NCBI GenBank assembly: GCA_051201605.1
Contig: CP179201.1
Span: 2,232,001 to 2,296,000 of the forward strand
Origin: CABZJG01 sp902512685
Lineage (GTDB): Bacteria > Pseudomonadota > Alphaproteobacteria > Rhodobacterales > Rhodobacteraceae
Length of the DNA: 64,000 nt
Reading direction: 5' to 3'
The notes under the pieces: generated by a model
Told to the model about the DNA's origin: nothing
The model's input: the letters and a program-made list of their open reading frames with translations, nothing else
Databases searched by the model: none
Program-made: the position numbers and the translations under genes
Part shown: piece after piece, positions 9,380 to 17,707 of the stretch
How positions within the stretch are numbered: position 1 is the first letter of the stretch
Layout of the letters: every line of letters starts with the position of its first letter

Positions 9380-10448
9380 CTAAGGTCTCCTGTTTTTGGT
9401 CTGCTATCATAACCCGAGCATTCCATTTCTTGTATTGTTTTGACCAGCTCTCAACCAACCAGTCTATATCCTTTTGTTGGGTATCAGGCCCCAAACTCAC
9501 CCGCAGGGCACATCCCGCACTGCTTGGTTCGAAACCCATAGCCCGCAGAACGCGGCTTTCTTTCACTTTTCCACTTGAGCAAGCCGATCCAGCAGAGACA
9601 GCTAACCCAGCCAAATCCATTTGCATCACTTGCGTTTCGCCTTTCCAGCCTTGGGTCACTATACAGCTTGTATTTGGTAATCTAGGTTGTGATCTTCCTA
9701 TAAAAATAGTTGCAGCTGACATTTGTTCAATACTATTTTCTAGAATGTTTCTAAGTTTTTCAACATGGCCCCAAATTCCCTGCTCAACATCCCGGATCGC
9801 CGCCTCTGCTGCGGCTCCAAAACCAGCTATGCCGATTAGGTTTTCGGTGCCAGAACGCCGCCCCATTTCTTGACCTCCACCCTTAATCTGAGCTGCGAGT
9901 TCCGTTCCACGTTTGACCACCAAAGCGCCGACCCCCTTAGGCCCTCCAATTTTATGGGCTGAAATAAGCCCCATTTGCGCCCCAATCCAATTAAATGCAA
10001 CGGGCAGCTTGCCAAAGGCCTGTGTCATATCGCAAACCGCGACCCCCTCAGGCAAAGATTGAATAACACCAGTTTCAGAATTGGCCAATTGCACTGCACT
10101 TTTTTCTGGCTCAGCAATAGAAATTTTCCCGTGTCTATTAACATTGAGAGTGGGCTCACACCACGCACGCACCGCTTCATGCTCTACATCAGCGCAGTGA
10201 AGAGCGCGGCCTCTCAAAGCCAGGCCTGCCGCCTCAGTCGCCCCAGACGTAAAAATAATATCTGCCCCCTGCGCGCCGAAAGCTTCGGCTATTTGATCGC
10301 GTGCACGCTCAAGAATTGCCTTTGAAGCCCGCCCTTCAGCGTGAACAGAGGATGGATTGCCAACGCAATCCATTGCCTGAACCATCGCTTGCCGTGCCTC
10401 AAGTCTCAGCGCGGCACTGGCATTATAGTCAAGATAAGCCCGATCCAT
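9363..10448 (-). CDS. IscS/NifS-type cysteine desulfurase
   Basis: A 361-aa class V aminotransferase-fold enzyme of the IscS/NifS group I type. It begins RAYLDYNASA, has the PLP Lys in ISAHKIGGPKG, and the sulfur-carrying Cys in SAGSACSSGK. This is the second desulfurase of the operon beside sufS. The ATG at 10448 overlaps the iscR stop by one base (TGATG); a GTG one codon upstream is also possible. It is slightly shorter than E. coli IscS. It probably supplies sulfur either to the same scaffold or to tRNA thiolation. Confidence 0.9.
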   Translation of the reverse strand: MDRAYLDYNASAALRLEARQAMVQAMDCVGNPSSVHAEGRASKAILERARDQIAEAFGAQGADIIFTSGATEAAGLALRGRALHCADVEHEAVRAWCEPTLNVNRHGKISIAEPEKSAVQLANSETGVIQSLPEGVAVCDMTQAFGKLPVAFNWIGAQMGLISAHKIGGPKGVGALVVKRGTELAAQIKGGGQEMGRRSGTENLIGIAGFGAAAEAAIRDVEQGIWGHVEKLRNILENSIEQMSAATIFIGRSQPRLPNTSCIVTQGWKGETQVMQMDLAGLAVSAGSACSSGKVKESRVLRAMGFEPSSAGCALRVSLGPDTQQKDIDWLVESWSKQYKKWNARVMIADQKQETLDGKYA

Positions 10449-10906
10449 CACTCATTGACAACGGCAAAAATATTCGGAATTGCAGGACACGGCACCAGAT
10501 CATTTTCAATCACATCGGACAGGCGTGTTTGATGCAAAAAAACATAAACATGCGCGCTTAATCCTTCCCAAAGACGGTTGGTTAAAGATTGTGATTTGCT
10601 ACCAGATAATCCACCAGATGCTCCTGCCCCCTTATATAGAGCATCCACTGTTTCATCCACCGCTGAAAGCACGTCAATCACCCGAATTTCATGCATTGAT
10701 TTTGCCAATCGGTAGCCTCCACTAGGCCCCCGAACAGAATCAACCAAGCCTTTTCTGCGCAACTTAACAAACAATTGCTCAAGATATGCCAAGGATATAT
10801 CTTGTCTTTTCGAAATATCGCTAAGTGTGACCAATCCTTGATCGCTTTGCAAAGCTATATCTGTCAAGGCGACCATCGCGTAGCGCCCTTTTGTGCTTAG
10901 TTTCAT
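10448..10906 (-). CDS. iscR: Rrf2-family regulator, IscR (atypical)
   Basis: A 152-aa winged-helix repressor starting MKLSTKGRYA with AGGAAAG before the ATG; an earlier in-frame ATG at 10945 has no such site. The DNA-binding part is classical (DISKRQDISLAYLEQLF, GPSGGYRLAK). The usual cluster-binding loop with three Cys is replaced by a Cys-free GAGASGGLSGSKSQ before LTNRLWEGL; the only Cys is near the C-terminus in LVPCPAI. An IscR with a single cysteine has been described in Rhodobacter sphaeroides, so this is probably that clade variant and not decay. It heads the Suf operon. Confidence 0.88.
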   Translation of the reverse strand: MKLSTKGRYAMVALTDIALQSDQGLVTLSDISKRQDISLAYLEQLFVKLRRKGLVDSVRGPSGGYRLAKSMHEIRVIDVLSAVDETVDALYKGAGASGGLSGSKSQSLTNRLWEGLSAHVYVFLHQTRLSDVIENDLVPCPAIPNIFAVVNE

Positions 10907-10982
10907 TTTACTTTCCTGCAAATTGATTGACCTGACGGCCAGCAAGGCTTATCTGCATACGAGCTGAACAATCCAGCCCAAG

Positions 10983-10999
10983 TTTAGAATTGTTCTAAA
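10983..10999. promoter_or_regulatory. Perfect palindrome, probable IscR operator
   Basis: TTTAGAA-TTG-TTCTAAA is a perfect 7-bp inverted repeat with a 3-bp centre, about 77 bp upstream of the iscR start and 59 bp upstream of the divergent hydrolase. It resembles the iron-responsive palindromes reported for IscR in Rhodobacterales (Iron-Rhodo-box). Binding by IscR and autoregulation of the operon are inferred from position. Confidence 0.65.
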
Positions 11000-11057
11000 T
11001 TAGGGGACTGGTTTTGTCAAGAATAAGCAAACGGCTTTCGAGGAGAGATCAAAGACC

Positions 11058-11711
11058 ATGCCCGAGGTAATTTTTCCAGGCCCCGAGGGCCGTCTAGAAG
11101 GTCGTTACCATCCGCAAAAGGATCGCGATGCACCCATCGCAATTGTTCTACATCCGCACCCCCAATTCGGCGGAACAATGAACAATAAGGTGGTCTATAA
11201 TCTTCATTATGCCTTCTACAACATGGGCTTCACCGTCCTGCGTTTTAATTTCCGCGGCGTGGGTCGCAGCCAAGGCGAATACGATCAAGGCGTGGGCGAG
11301 TTAAGCGACGCCGCATCTGCGCTGGATTATCTTCAATCTATGAATAACAACTCAAAACATTGTTGGGTGGCGGGTTTTAGCTTTGGGGCATGGATCGGCA
11401 TGCAATTGTTGATGCGCAGGCCTGAGATTACAGGTTTTATTTCTGCCTCACCGCCGGCAAATATGTATGACTTCTCTTTTCTTGCACCCTGCCCCTCCTC
11501 AGGCTTGATTATCAATGGCACCGAAGACCGCATTGCACCTCCTGCAGATACGGTTGGTTTGGTTGATAAGCTACATGAACAAAAAGGAATTACAATCACG
11601 CATACCCAGCTTGAAGGATCAGGACATTTTTTTGAAGACCCTCATATGGACACAATGATTGATCATGTCACGGGGTATGTAAAAAGACGACTGACAGAAA
11701 ATACACGCTAA
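11058..11711 (+). CDS. Alpha/beta hydrolase, dienelactone-hydrolase-like
   Basis: A 217-aa soluble hydrolase. After a short N-terminus come VLHPHPQFGGTMNN, the oxyanion segment RFNFRGVGRSQG, the nucleophile elbow GFSFGAW (Ser), an Asp in NGTEDRIAPP and the His in GSGHFFED. It starts with GAGGAGA upstream. It is transcribed away from iscR across the palindrome and may share its control. Homologues are often next to suf operons in this group, from memory. Substrate unknown. Confidence 0.8.
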   Translation: MPEVIFPGPEGRLEGRYHPQKDRDAPIAIVLHPHPQFGGTMNNKVVYNLHYAFYNMGFTVLRFNFRGVGRSQGEYDQGVGELSDAASALDYLQSMNNNSKHCWVAGFSFGAWIGMQLLMRRPEITGFISASPPANMYDFSFLAPCPSSGLIINGTEDRIAPPADTVGLVDKLHEQKGITITHTQLEGSGHFFEDPHMDTMIDHVTGYVKRRLTENTR

Positions 11712-11744
11712 AGCTGGGGGGCCAAGTGGATTTGTGAAAACCGC

Positions 11745-14700
11745 TTACTTGGGGTGATTGGGGCTAGATTGTATTTTTTTGGCCTTAGATTCCAGGATAA
11801 CTTTTTCGGCAAGATCCTTTGCAACAGCGAATGCACCCTTAATCTTGTCCGAATCCCTTTTCCAATCCCTCCGGACAACCAGCTTGTTTTCTTTGATTTT
11901 GGCCAATCCCCGCTGATCCTCTAGAAACTCGACCAACCCTTTTGGCGAAGCAAACTTATCATTATGGAATTGAATGATTGCACCTTTTGGCCCACCATCC
12001 AACTTCGCAATACCCGCTTGTTTGCACATCGATTTTATTCGAACCACCAACATCAAAGTATTAACCTCGCGAGGTAATTTTCCAAAACGGTCAATGAGTT
12101 CAGCAGCAAAGCCTTCCAATTCAACTTTTTTGCTCAGACTCGACAACCGCCGATAAAGGCCCAGCCTTTCATCCAGATCTGGCACATAGCCCTCTGGAAT
12201 TAAAACAGAGACACCTAGATTAATGTGCGGTGCCCATTGGTCATCTGCTTGCGATAAACCCTCTAATTCTCCGGCTTTAATTTTTGCTATCGCCTCTTCA
12301 AGCATGGATTGATAAAGCTCATAGCCGACCTCGCGCATTTGCCCCGACTGCTCTTCACCCAGCAAATTGCCAGCCCCTCGTATATCCAAATCCTGAGAGG
12401 CAATCGAAAATCCGGCACCAAGCGTGTCAAGCGAGCCCAAAACTCTCAGGCGCTTCTGCGCGGTTGATGTCAATTTAGCCCTTGGTTGGACAGTCACATA
12501 AGCATACGCCCTGGTTTTTGATCGCCCCACCCGGCCCCTAATTTGATAGAGTTGCGCCAACCCAAACATATCTGCCCGGTGCACCACCATGGTGTTTGCG
12601 GTTGGAATATCCAGCCCTGATTCGACAATGCTGGTGGCCAAAAGCACATCATATTTGCCGTCATAAAAAGCATTCATGCGCTCATCAAGCTGACCTGCAG
12701 CCATCTGGCCATGGGCCACAACATAGCCAAGCTCGGGAAGTTGGTCTTTTAAAAACTCTTCAATTTCAGGCAGATCACTGACCCTTGGAACAACATAAAA
12801 GGATTGCCCGCCCCGATAATGCTCTCTGAGCAATGCTTCACGAATGGTCACGGCATCAAATTCGCTGACATAGGTGCGAATGGACAACCGATCTACCGGC
12901 GGAGTGCCGATGATTGACAAATCCCGCACCCCAGAAAGGGATAGATGCAACGTGCGCGGGATTGGGGTCGCGGTTAAAGTCAGCACATGAATATCCGAAC
13001 GCATCTGTTTCAGACGCTCTTTATGCTGCACACCGAAATGTTGCTCTTCATCAATAATTAAGAGCCCCAGATTCTTGAAATGAATATTTTTTGCCAGCAA
13101 CGCATGCGTACCAATCACAACATCCACTGTTCCCGCTGCAAGATTATCACGCGTTTCCTGAGCTTCTTTTGCCCCCACAAATCGCGAAAGTTGCCGAACT
13201 TTAAGCGGAAAGCCCCGAAAACGGTCTTTGAAGCCTTTAGCATGTTGGCGGGTTAGCAATGTTGTGGGTGAAATTATCGCAACCTGTACGCCCGACATCG
13301 CGGCAATAAAAGCAGCCCGCATGGCAACTTCGGTTTTGCCAAATCCGACATCACCACAAATCAGCCGGTCCATCGGCAATCCAGAGGTCAAATCAGACAC
13401 GACCTCGGTGATTGCGCTCAACTGGTCATCGGTTTCTTGGTAAGGAAAACGTGCACAAAAGGCATCCCACATGCCCATAGGCGGCTCTAAAATTGGTGCT
13501 TTTCGCAATGCACGCTCGGCAGCAACGTTGATCAATCGCTCGGCCATATCGCGAATTCTTTGCTTAAGGCGCGCTTTTTTCGCTTGCCACGCCCCCCCGC
13601 CAAGGCGGTCCAAAAGTCCATTTTCATGGCCAAATTTACTCAGCAATTCAATATTTTCAACGGGCAAATAAAGCCGCGCATTTTCTGCATATTCTAGCAA
13701 AAGACACTCATGCGCAGCACCAGCAGCTGTGACCACCTCTAATCCGCGATAACGTCCCACACCATGGTCAACATGAACAACCAAATCCCCAACCGATAAA
13801 CTTTGGGTTTCGGTCAAGAAGTTTTCCGCCTTCCGTCGCTTTTTGGCCCGATGGATCAACCGATCTCCTAGCACGTCTTGCTCTGAAACCACGGTTAAAT
13901 TGTTGGTTTCAAATCCGTGCTCCAGCGCCCAAACGGCCAAATACAACCCCCGCTCACCGAGGCTTTTACCGTTGCTAACGGGTACGGCGCCTTGCAGATT
14001 TTGATCTTCGAGCAAGCCACCAATACGCTCTCTAGCGCCTTCAGAATAGCTTGCAATTACAACAGGGCCTTGAGTGATTTTATCTTTAATATGATCCGCT
14101 AAGACACTAAAAAGATTTATATTTTCACTTTGTCTTTCCGGAGAAAAGTTACGTCCTATGCGTCCACCTGCGGCCACCACCCCCAAACCGGTGCTTTGCG
14201 GCAAGGGATTAAATTGCAAAATACGGCGGCTTTTAAGTGCTGCATCCCATCCCTTTTCATTCAGATACAAAAGCTCCGGAGCAATCGGTTTATAAACCGT
14301 ATCCAAACGACTTTTCTGCGCTAAGGCGTGCTGTCTGTTTTCAAATTGGTCGACAACTATGTCCCACCGCGCCGATCGAGCCGGCAAGAGTTGATCATCA
14401 AAACAGATTGTTGCCTTGGGGACATAATCAAACAGAGTTTCAAGATGTTCATGAAAAAATGGCAGCCAGTGCTCAACCCCTTGATATTTCCGGCCCGCGC
14501 TGACGGCTTCATATAAGGGATCATCAGACCGGCCTGCTCCAAATTCAATTCGATAATTTTGCCGGAAGCGGGTGATTGCGGCTTCATCCAAAATGACTTC
14601 TGAGACCGGCGCAAGTTCGATCTGTGTCAATTGCTCTGTTGTGCGCTGCGTTATGGGGTCAAACCGTCTTGCCCCATCCAGTTCATTGCCAAAAAAATCA

Positions 14701-15224
14701 AGCCGTATAGGGCCCAAGTCACCCTGCGCAAAAATATCAATGATCCCTCCGCGCACCGCATATTCGCCAGCCTCCATCACTTTGGATGTTTGCACATAGC
14801 CCATCACCGATAAAAACTGGCGTAAATTTGTGTCACTAATTTGATGGCCCACAGTGGCAATGAAGCTAGAGGATTTTAACACAGCGCGGGCCGGTATTCT
14901 TTGCATTGCAGCATTGGCCGTTGTCAGCAGCACAAATTGCTCCGGCATTCCATGCGCCAAGCCTGCTAGGGTTGCCATACGGGTCGCTGAAATATCTGCA
15001 TTTGGAGATACCCGATCATAGGGCATACAGTCCCAGCTTGGAAATTGAACCACCGGAACATCAGGCGCAAAAAACCTTAAAGCGTCGACCAAGGCCGTCA
15101 AACGTTTATCATCTCGTGCGATATGAACCACAGGCAAAGAACTTTGCCGCATTTCTTGCAAAATGAGCTGCGCATCATAGCCTTCGGGCGCGCCGCCCAC
15201 TGTAATTAAGTTCTGTTTAGTCAT
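11745..15224 (-). CDS. mfd: Transcription-repair coupling factor Mfd
   Basis: At 1159 aa this is a full-length Mfd, which removes RNA polymerase stalled at lesions and recruits UvrA. The N-terminal UvrB-homology part is followed by the RNA-polymerase-interaction region (LSVGDLVVHVDHGVGRYRG), then superfamily 2 helicase motifs: GDVGFGKTEVAMRAAF (Walker A), DEEQHFG (DEEQ box), LTATPIPRT, and motif VI QIRGRVGRS. The TRCF C-terminal domain follows (ERLGLYRRLSSL). It is convergent with the hydrolase, the two stops being about 34 bp apart. Confidence 0.96.
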   Translation of the reverse strand: MTKQNLITVGGAPEGYDAQLILQEMRQSSLPVVHIARDDKRLTALVDALRFFAPDVPVVQFPSWDCMPYDRVSPNADISATRMATLAGLAHGMPEQFVLLTTANAAMQRIPARAVLKSSSFIATVGHQISDTNLRQFLSVMGYVQTSKVMEAGEYAVRGGIIDIFAQGDLGPIRLDFFGNELDGARRFDPITQRTTEQLTQIELAPVSEVILDEAAITRFRQNYRIEFGAGRSDDPLYEAVSAGRKYQGVEHWLPFFHEHLETLFDYVPKATICFDDQLLPARSARWDIVVDQFENRQHALAQKSRLDTVYKPIAPELLYLNEKGWDAALKSRRILQFNPLPQSTGLGVVAAGGRIGRNFSPERQSENINLFSVLADHIKDKITQGPVVIASYSEGARERIGGLLEDQNLQGAVPVSNGKSLGERGLYLAVWALEHGFETNNLTVVSEQDVLGDRLIHRAKKRRKAENFLTETQSLSVGDLVVHVDHGVGRYRGLEVVTAAGAAHECLLLEYAENARLYLPVENIELLSKFGHENGLLDRLGGGAWQAKKARLKQRIRDMAERLINVAAERALRKAPILEPPMGMWDAFCARFPYQETDDQLSAITEVVSDLTSGLPMDRLICGDVGFGKTEVAMRAAFIAAMSGVQVAIISPTTLLTRQHAKGFKDRFRGFPLKVRQLSRFVGAKEAQETRDNLAAGTVDVVIGTHALLAKNIHFKNLGLLIIDEEQHFGVQHKERLKQMRSDIHVLTLTATPIPRTLHLSLSGVRDLSIIGTPPVDRLSIRTYVSEFDAVTIREALLREHYRGGQSFYVVPRVSDLPEIEEFLKDQLPELGYVVAHGQMAAGQLDERMNAFYDGKYDVLLATSIVESGLDIPTANTMVVHRADMFGLAQLYQIRGRVGRSKTRAYAYVTVQPRAKLTSTAQKRLRVLGSLDTLGAGFSIASQDLDIRGAGNLLGEEQSGQMREVGYELYQSMLEEAIAKIKAGELEGLSQADDQWAPHINLGVSVLIPEGYVPDLDERLGLYRRLSSLSKKVELEGFAAELIDRFGKLPREVNTLMLVVRIKSMCKQAGIAKLDGGPKGAIIQFHNDKFASPKGLVEFLEDQRGLAKIKENKLVVRRDWKRDSDKIKGAFAVAKDLAEKVILESKAKKIQSSPNHPK

Positions 15225-15249
15225 TCCGTCCTTATCTGCGCTTCCTGCC

Positions 15250-15804
15250 CTATCTTAAAAGGTCAAGTACAAGATTGTTTATATTACAGGCGAGCCCCCA
15301 GAAAGCCGTCAAAAATATGCTCAACCCCGCAATTAAAATAGTCCAAAATCGATGCCACCAAAGGGTTCTATAGACCACATCAAAGGCTGGAACAGCATCG
15401 CAGATACTGCGCGCCAACCGTAAACGCAAGTATGCCACAAGTGTTAATGGTACTATCAACAAAAGCAGCGCCTGAAGCGGTTCACTGTTAAAATAAAACC
15501 CTATAAACCCGCAAAATCCGAATAAAAACCCACCCGTAATTGATAAAAATAATGACATGTTAGGTGTATAGGCCGCGACAGTGCGTCGGGCATGCAGTTG
15601 CAACGACATCACCAATTCACTTTGTTGCTCTTGGGTTTGGGATTTAGCCTGTTGCAGCGTATGAAAGGGCACACTGAGAATGATCTGAGCGCTTATGCCC
15701 CAAACGAGCATAACCAAGACCCAATACCAAAAACTAAAAAAAGACGTAAATTCTAGAACCTCAAATATTAGCACATTCTCACTCGCATAGACGCTTCCTT
15801 TCAT
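15250..15804 (-). CDS. Inner-membrane protein of unknown function
   Basis: A 184-aa protein with about four membrane segments: one after residue 20 (WYWVLVMLVWGI), two around 80-120, and one near the C-terminus. Between the first and second is a hydrophilic stretch (residues about 45-75) rich in Gln that could face the cytoplasm. It lies 25 bp upstream of mfd on the same strand. Similar proteins next to mfd or hemB in Rhodobacteraceae have been given the loose name component of SufBCD complex, from memory; nothing in the sequence supports that role. Confidence 0.65.
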   Translation of the reverse strand: MKGSVYASENVLIFEVLEFTSFFSFWYWVLVMLVWGISAQIILSVPFHTLQQAKSQTQEQQSELVMSLQLHARRTVAAYTPNMSLFLSITGGFLFGFCGFIGFYFNSEPLQALLLLIVPLTLVAYLRLRLARSICDAVPAFDVVYRTLWWHRFWTILIAGLSIFLTAFWGLACNINNLVLDLLR

Positions 15805-15906
15805 CGATCTAAACTGAAATACTTAATACGCAAGCTGTTCGTAGAACTCAAAGACTTGTTCAAAGAATATATCCATGGCATTTAGAGCTGCATTATGGAG
15901 ACACCA

Positions 15907-16911
15907 ATGCCATCAGATAAAATCGCCCCTTTTCCAAAAACCCGCCTTCGGCGCATTAGGCAATCCTCTGCAACACGCGCCTTGACGCGTGAGCATACTC
16001 TATCTGTGAGTGATTTGATTTGGCCAGTTTTCATCTGCGAGGGTGATAACATTGAACAGCCTGTCGCCTCAATGCCGGGTGTTGTGCGCCGCAGCGTCGA
16101 CAAAGTCGTCGAGGCGGCTAAAGAGGCTGCCGGACTTGGCATTCCAGCTATTTGCTTGTTCCCCTATACCAATCCGCAATTAAAAACACCTGATTGCGCC
16201 GAAGCCTGGAACCCCGAAAACCTTTCTAACCGCGCCACCCGAGCGATTAAATCGGCAGGGCTAGACATTGCCGTGATGACCGATGTGGCTTTGGACCCCT
16301 ATAATTCCAATGGCCACGATGGCTTGGTGGTTGACGGTGAAGTTGTCAATGACCTGACAGTGGATGCTTTGGTCAAACAGGCCCTTTCGCAAGCAGGGGC
16401 CGGAGCAGACATCATCGGGCCATCGGATATGATGGATGGCCGGATCGGGGCAATCCGCTTGGCATTGGAAGAGCATGGTTTTCCGAATGTCGTTTTGCTG
16501 TCTTATACGGCAAAATACGCAAGTGGCTTTTATGGCCCGTTTCGCGATGCCGTTGGCGCCAGCGGCGCTTTAAAAGGGGACAAGGCCACCTATCAAATGG
16601 ACCCGGCAAACGGCCAAGAAGCGTTGCGTTTGGTTGCCAGAGACCTATCTGAAGGGGCCGATATGGTGATGGTCAAACCCGGCATGCCCTATTTGGACAT
16701 TTGCCACCGTGTAAAAGAACAATTTGGCGTGCCAACTTTTGCCTATCAGGTTTCTGGTGAATACGCGATGTTGCAAGCTGCTATTCAAAATGGTTGGCTC
16801 GACGGGGACAAAGTCATTATGGAAAGCCTTTTGGCCTTCAAACGGGCCGGCTGCGACGGTATTTTGACCTATTTTGCGCTGGATGTAGCGCGTAAACTTG
16901 CCAAAAACTAA
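15907..16911 (+). CDS. hemB: Delta-aminolevulinic acid dehydratase (HemB)
   Basis: HemB joins two 5-aminolevulinate molecules into porphobilinogen, the second common step of tetrapyrrole synthesis. The 334-aa protein shows RLRRIRQS, LIWPVFICEGD, the substrate-binding PSDMMDGRIGAI, the Schiff-base Lys regions SYTAKYASGFYGPFRDA and MVKPGMPYLD, and FAYQVSGEYAM. The start at 15907 has GGAG six bases upstream; an in-frame ATG at 15895 would add four residues but has a weaker site. The metal-binding loop lacks the Cys-rich zinc motif, suggesting the magnesium type usual in alphaproteobacteria. Confidence 0.95.
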   Translation: MPSDKIAPFPKTRLRRIRQSSATRALTREHTLSVSDLIWPVFICEGDNIEQPVASMPGVVRRSVDKVVEAAKEAAGLGIPAICLFPYTNPQLKTPDCAEAWNPENLSNRATRAIKSAGLDIAVMTDVALDPYNSNGHDGLVVDGEVVNDLTVDALVKQALSQAGAGADIIGPSDMMDGRIGAIRLALEEHGFPNVVLLSYTAKYASGFYGPFRDAVGASGALKGDKATYQMDPANGQEALRLVARDLSEGADMVMVKPGMPYLDICHRVKEQFGVPTFAYQVSGEYAMLQAAIQNGWLDGDKVIMESLLAFKRAGCDGILTYFALDVARKLAKN

Positions 16912-17002
16912 CGGAATGGCTCAATTATAGTGACAGCAGGTCAATCCTCGCATATAAATTATTCATAAATTGGGAAAACCCAGTCATACGAGCAGGTATA
17001 CA

Positions 17003-17581
17003 ATGTCTAAACTTTTTTCGCGCCGGGCATTTGCGGCGTTATGCGTTGGTTCATACTTTGGCTTAGCGGCCTGTGATGTTGATAATTTTAACACCGATAT
17101 AATCAACGAAGATGCGATTAAAATAGACGCCCGTGTTGATGCAACGCTGGCTCAACTCTATTCGGACCATCCAAATATCAAAAATCTTGCGGATAAGTCA
17201 TCCGGAATATTGGTGATGCCGCTTGTCACAGAAGCTGGCTTTGGCTTTGGCGGCTCTTATGGCCGCGGCGCGCTGCGCATTGGCAACACTAGCGTTGATT
17301 ATTATTCTACGGCCTCGGCCGGATTTGGCTGGCAAGTTGGCGCCCAACAATATGCCCATGTGCTGTTCTTTATCACAGAAGATGCGCTTCAGAGCTTTCG
17401 CTATTCCCAAGGCTGGGCCGTTACGGGCGATATAGAATACGCATTTAGAGATCGCGGTGAAAACTTCCGAGCGGAAACCACAACGGCTTTATCGCCGGTT
17501 ATTGCGGTAATATTTGGCCAATCAGGATTAAAAATTGGCGCAACGCTTGAGGGCACCAAATACACACGCATTATACCCTAG
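17003..17581 (+). CDS. SYLF-domain (Ysc84-like) lipoprotein
   Basis: A 192-aa exported protein. It starts MSKLFSRRAF and has a hydrophobic signal ending GLAAC, a lipobox, so lipid attachment at that Cys (about residue 24) is likely. The rest is a SYLF/Ysc84 domain: SSGILVMPLVTEAGFGFGGSYGRG, then strand-rich repeats ending GTKYTRI. SYLF domains bind lipids. The first possible start at 16970 would put charged residues before the signal peptide, so 17003 is preferred. Confidence 0.8.
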   Translation: MSKLFSRRAFAALCVGSYFGLAACDVDNFNTDIINEDAIKIDARVDATLAQLYSDHPNIKNLADKSSGILVMPLVTEAGFGFGGSYGRGALRIGNTSVDYYSTASAGFGWQVGAQQYAHVLFFITEDALQSFRYSQGWAVTGDIEYAFRDRGENFRAETTTALSPVIAVIFGQSGLKIGATLEGTKYTRIIP

Positions 17582-17707
17582 ATTGCTCTTGCTAAAATAA
17601 CAGCACAATAAACAGGTTTCTCCTGCCTCTACCATTGCGCCCAAGATACATGGTCTGTTATAAAGAAAGTAACAAAATATAGACCACCATAGAGATGAGC
17701 GCGCCCC

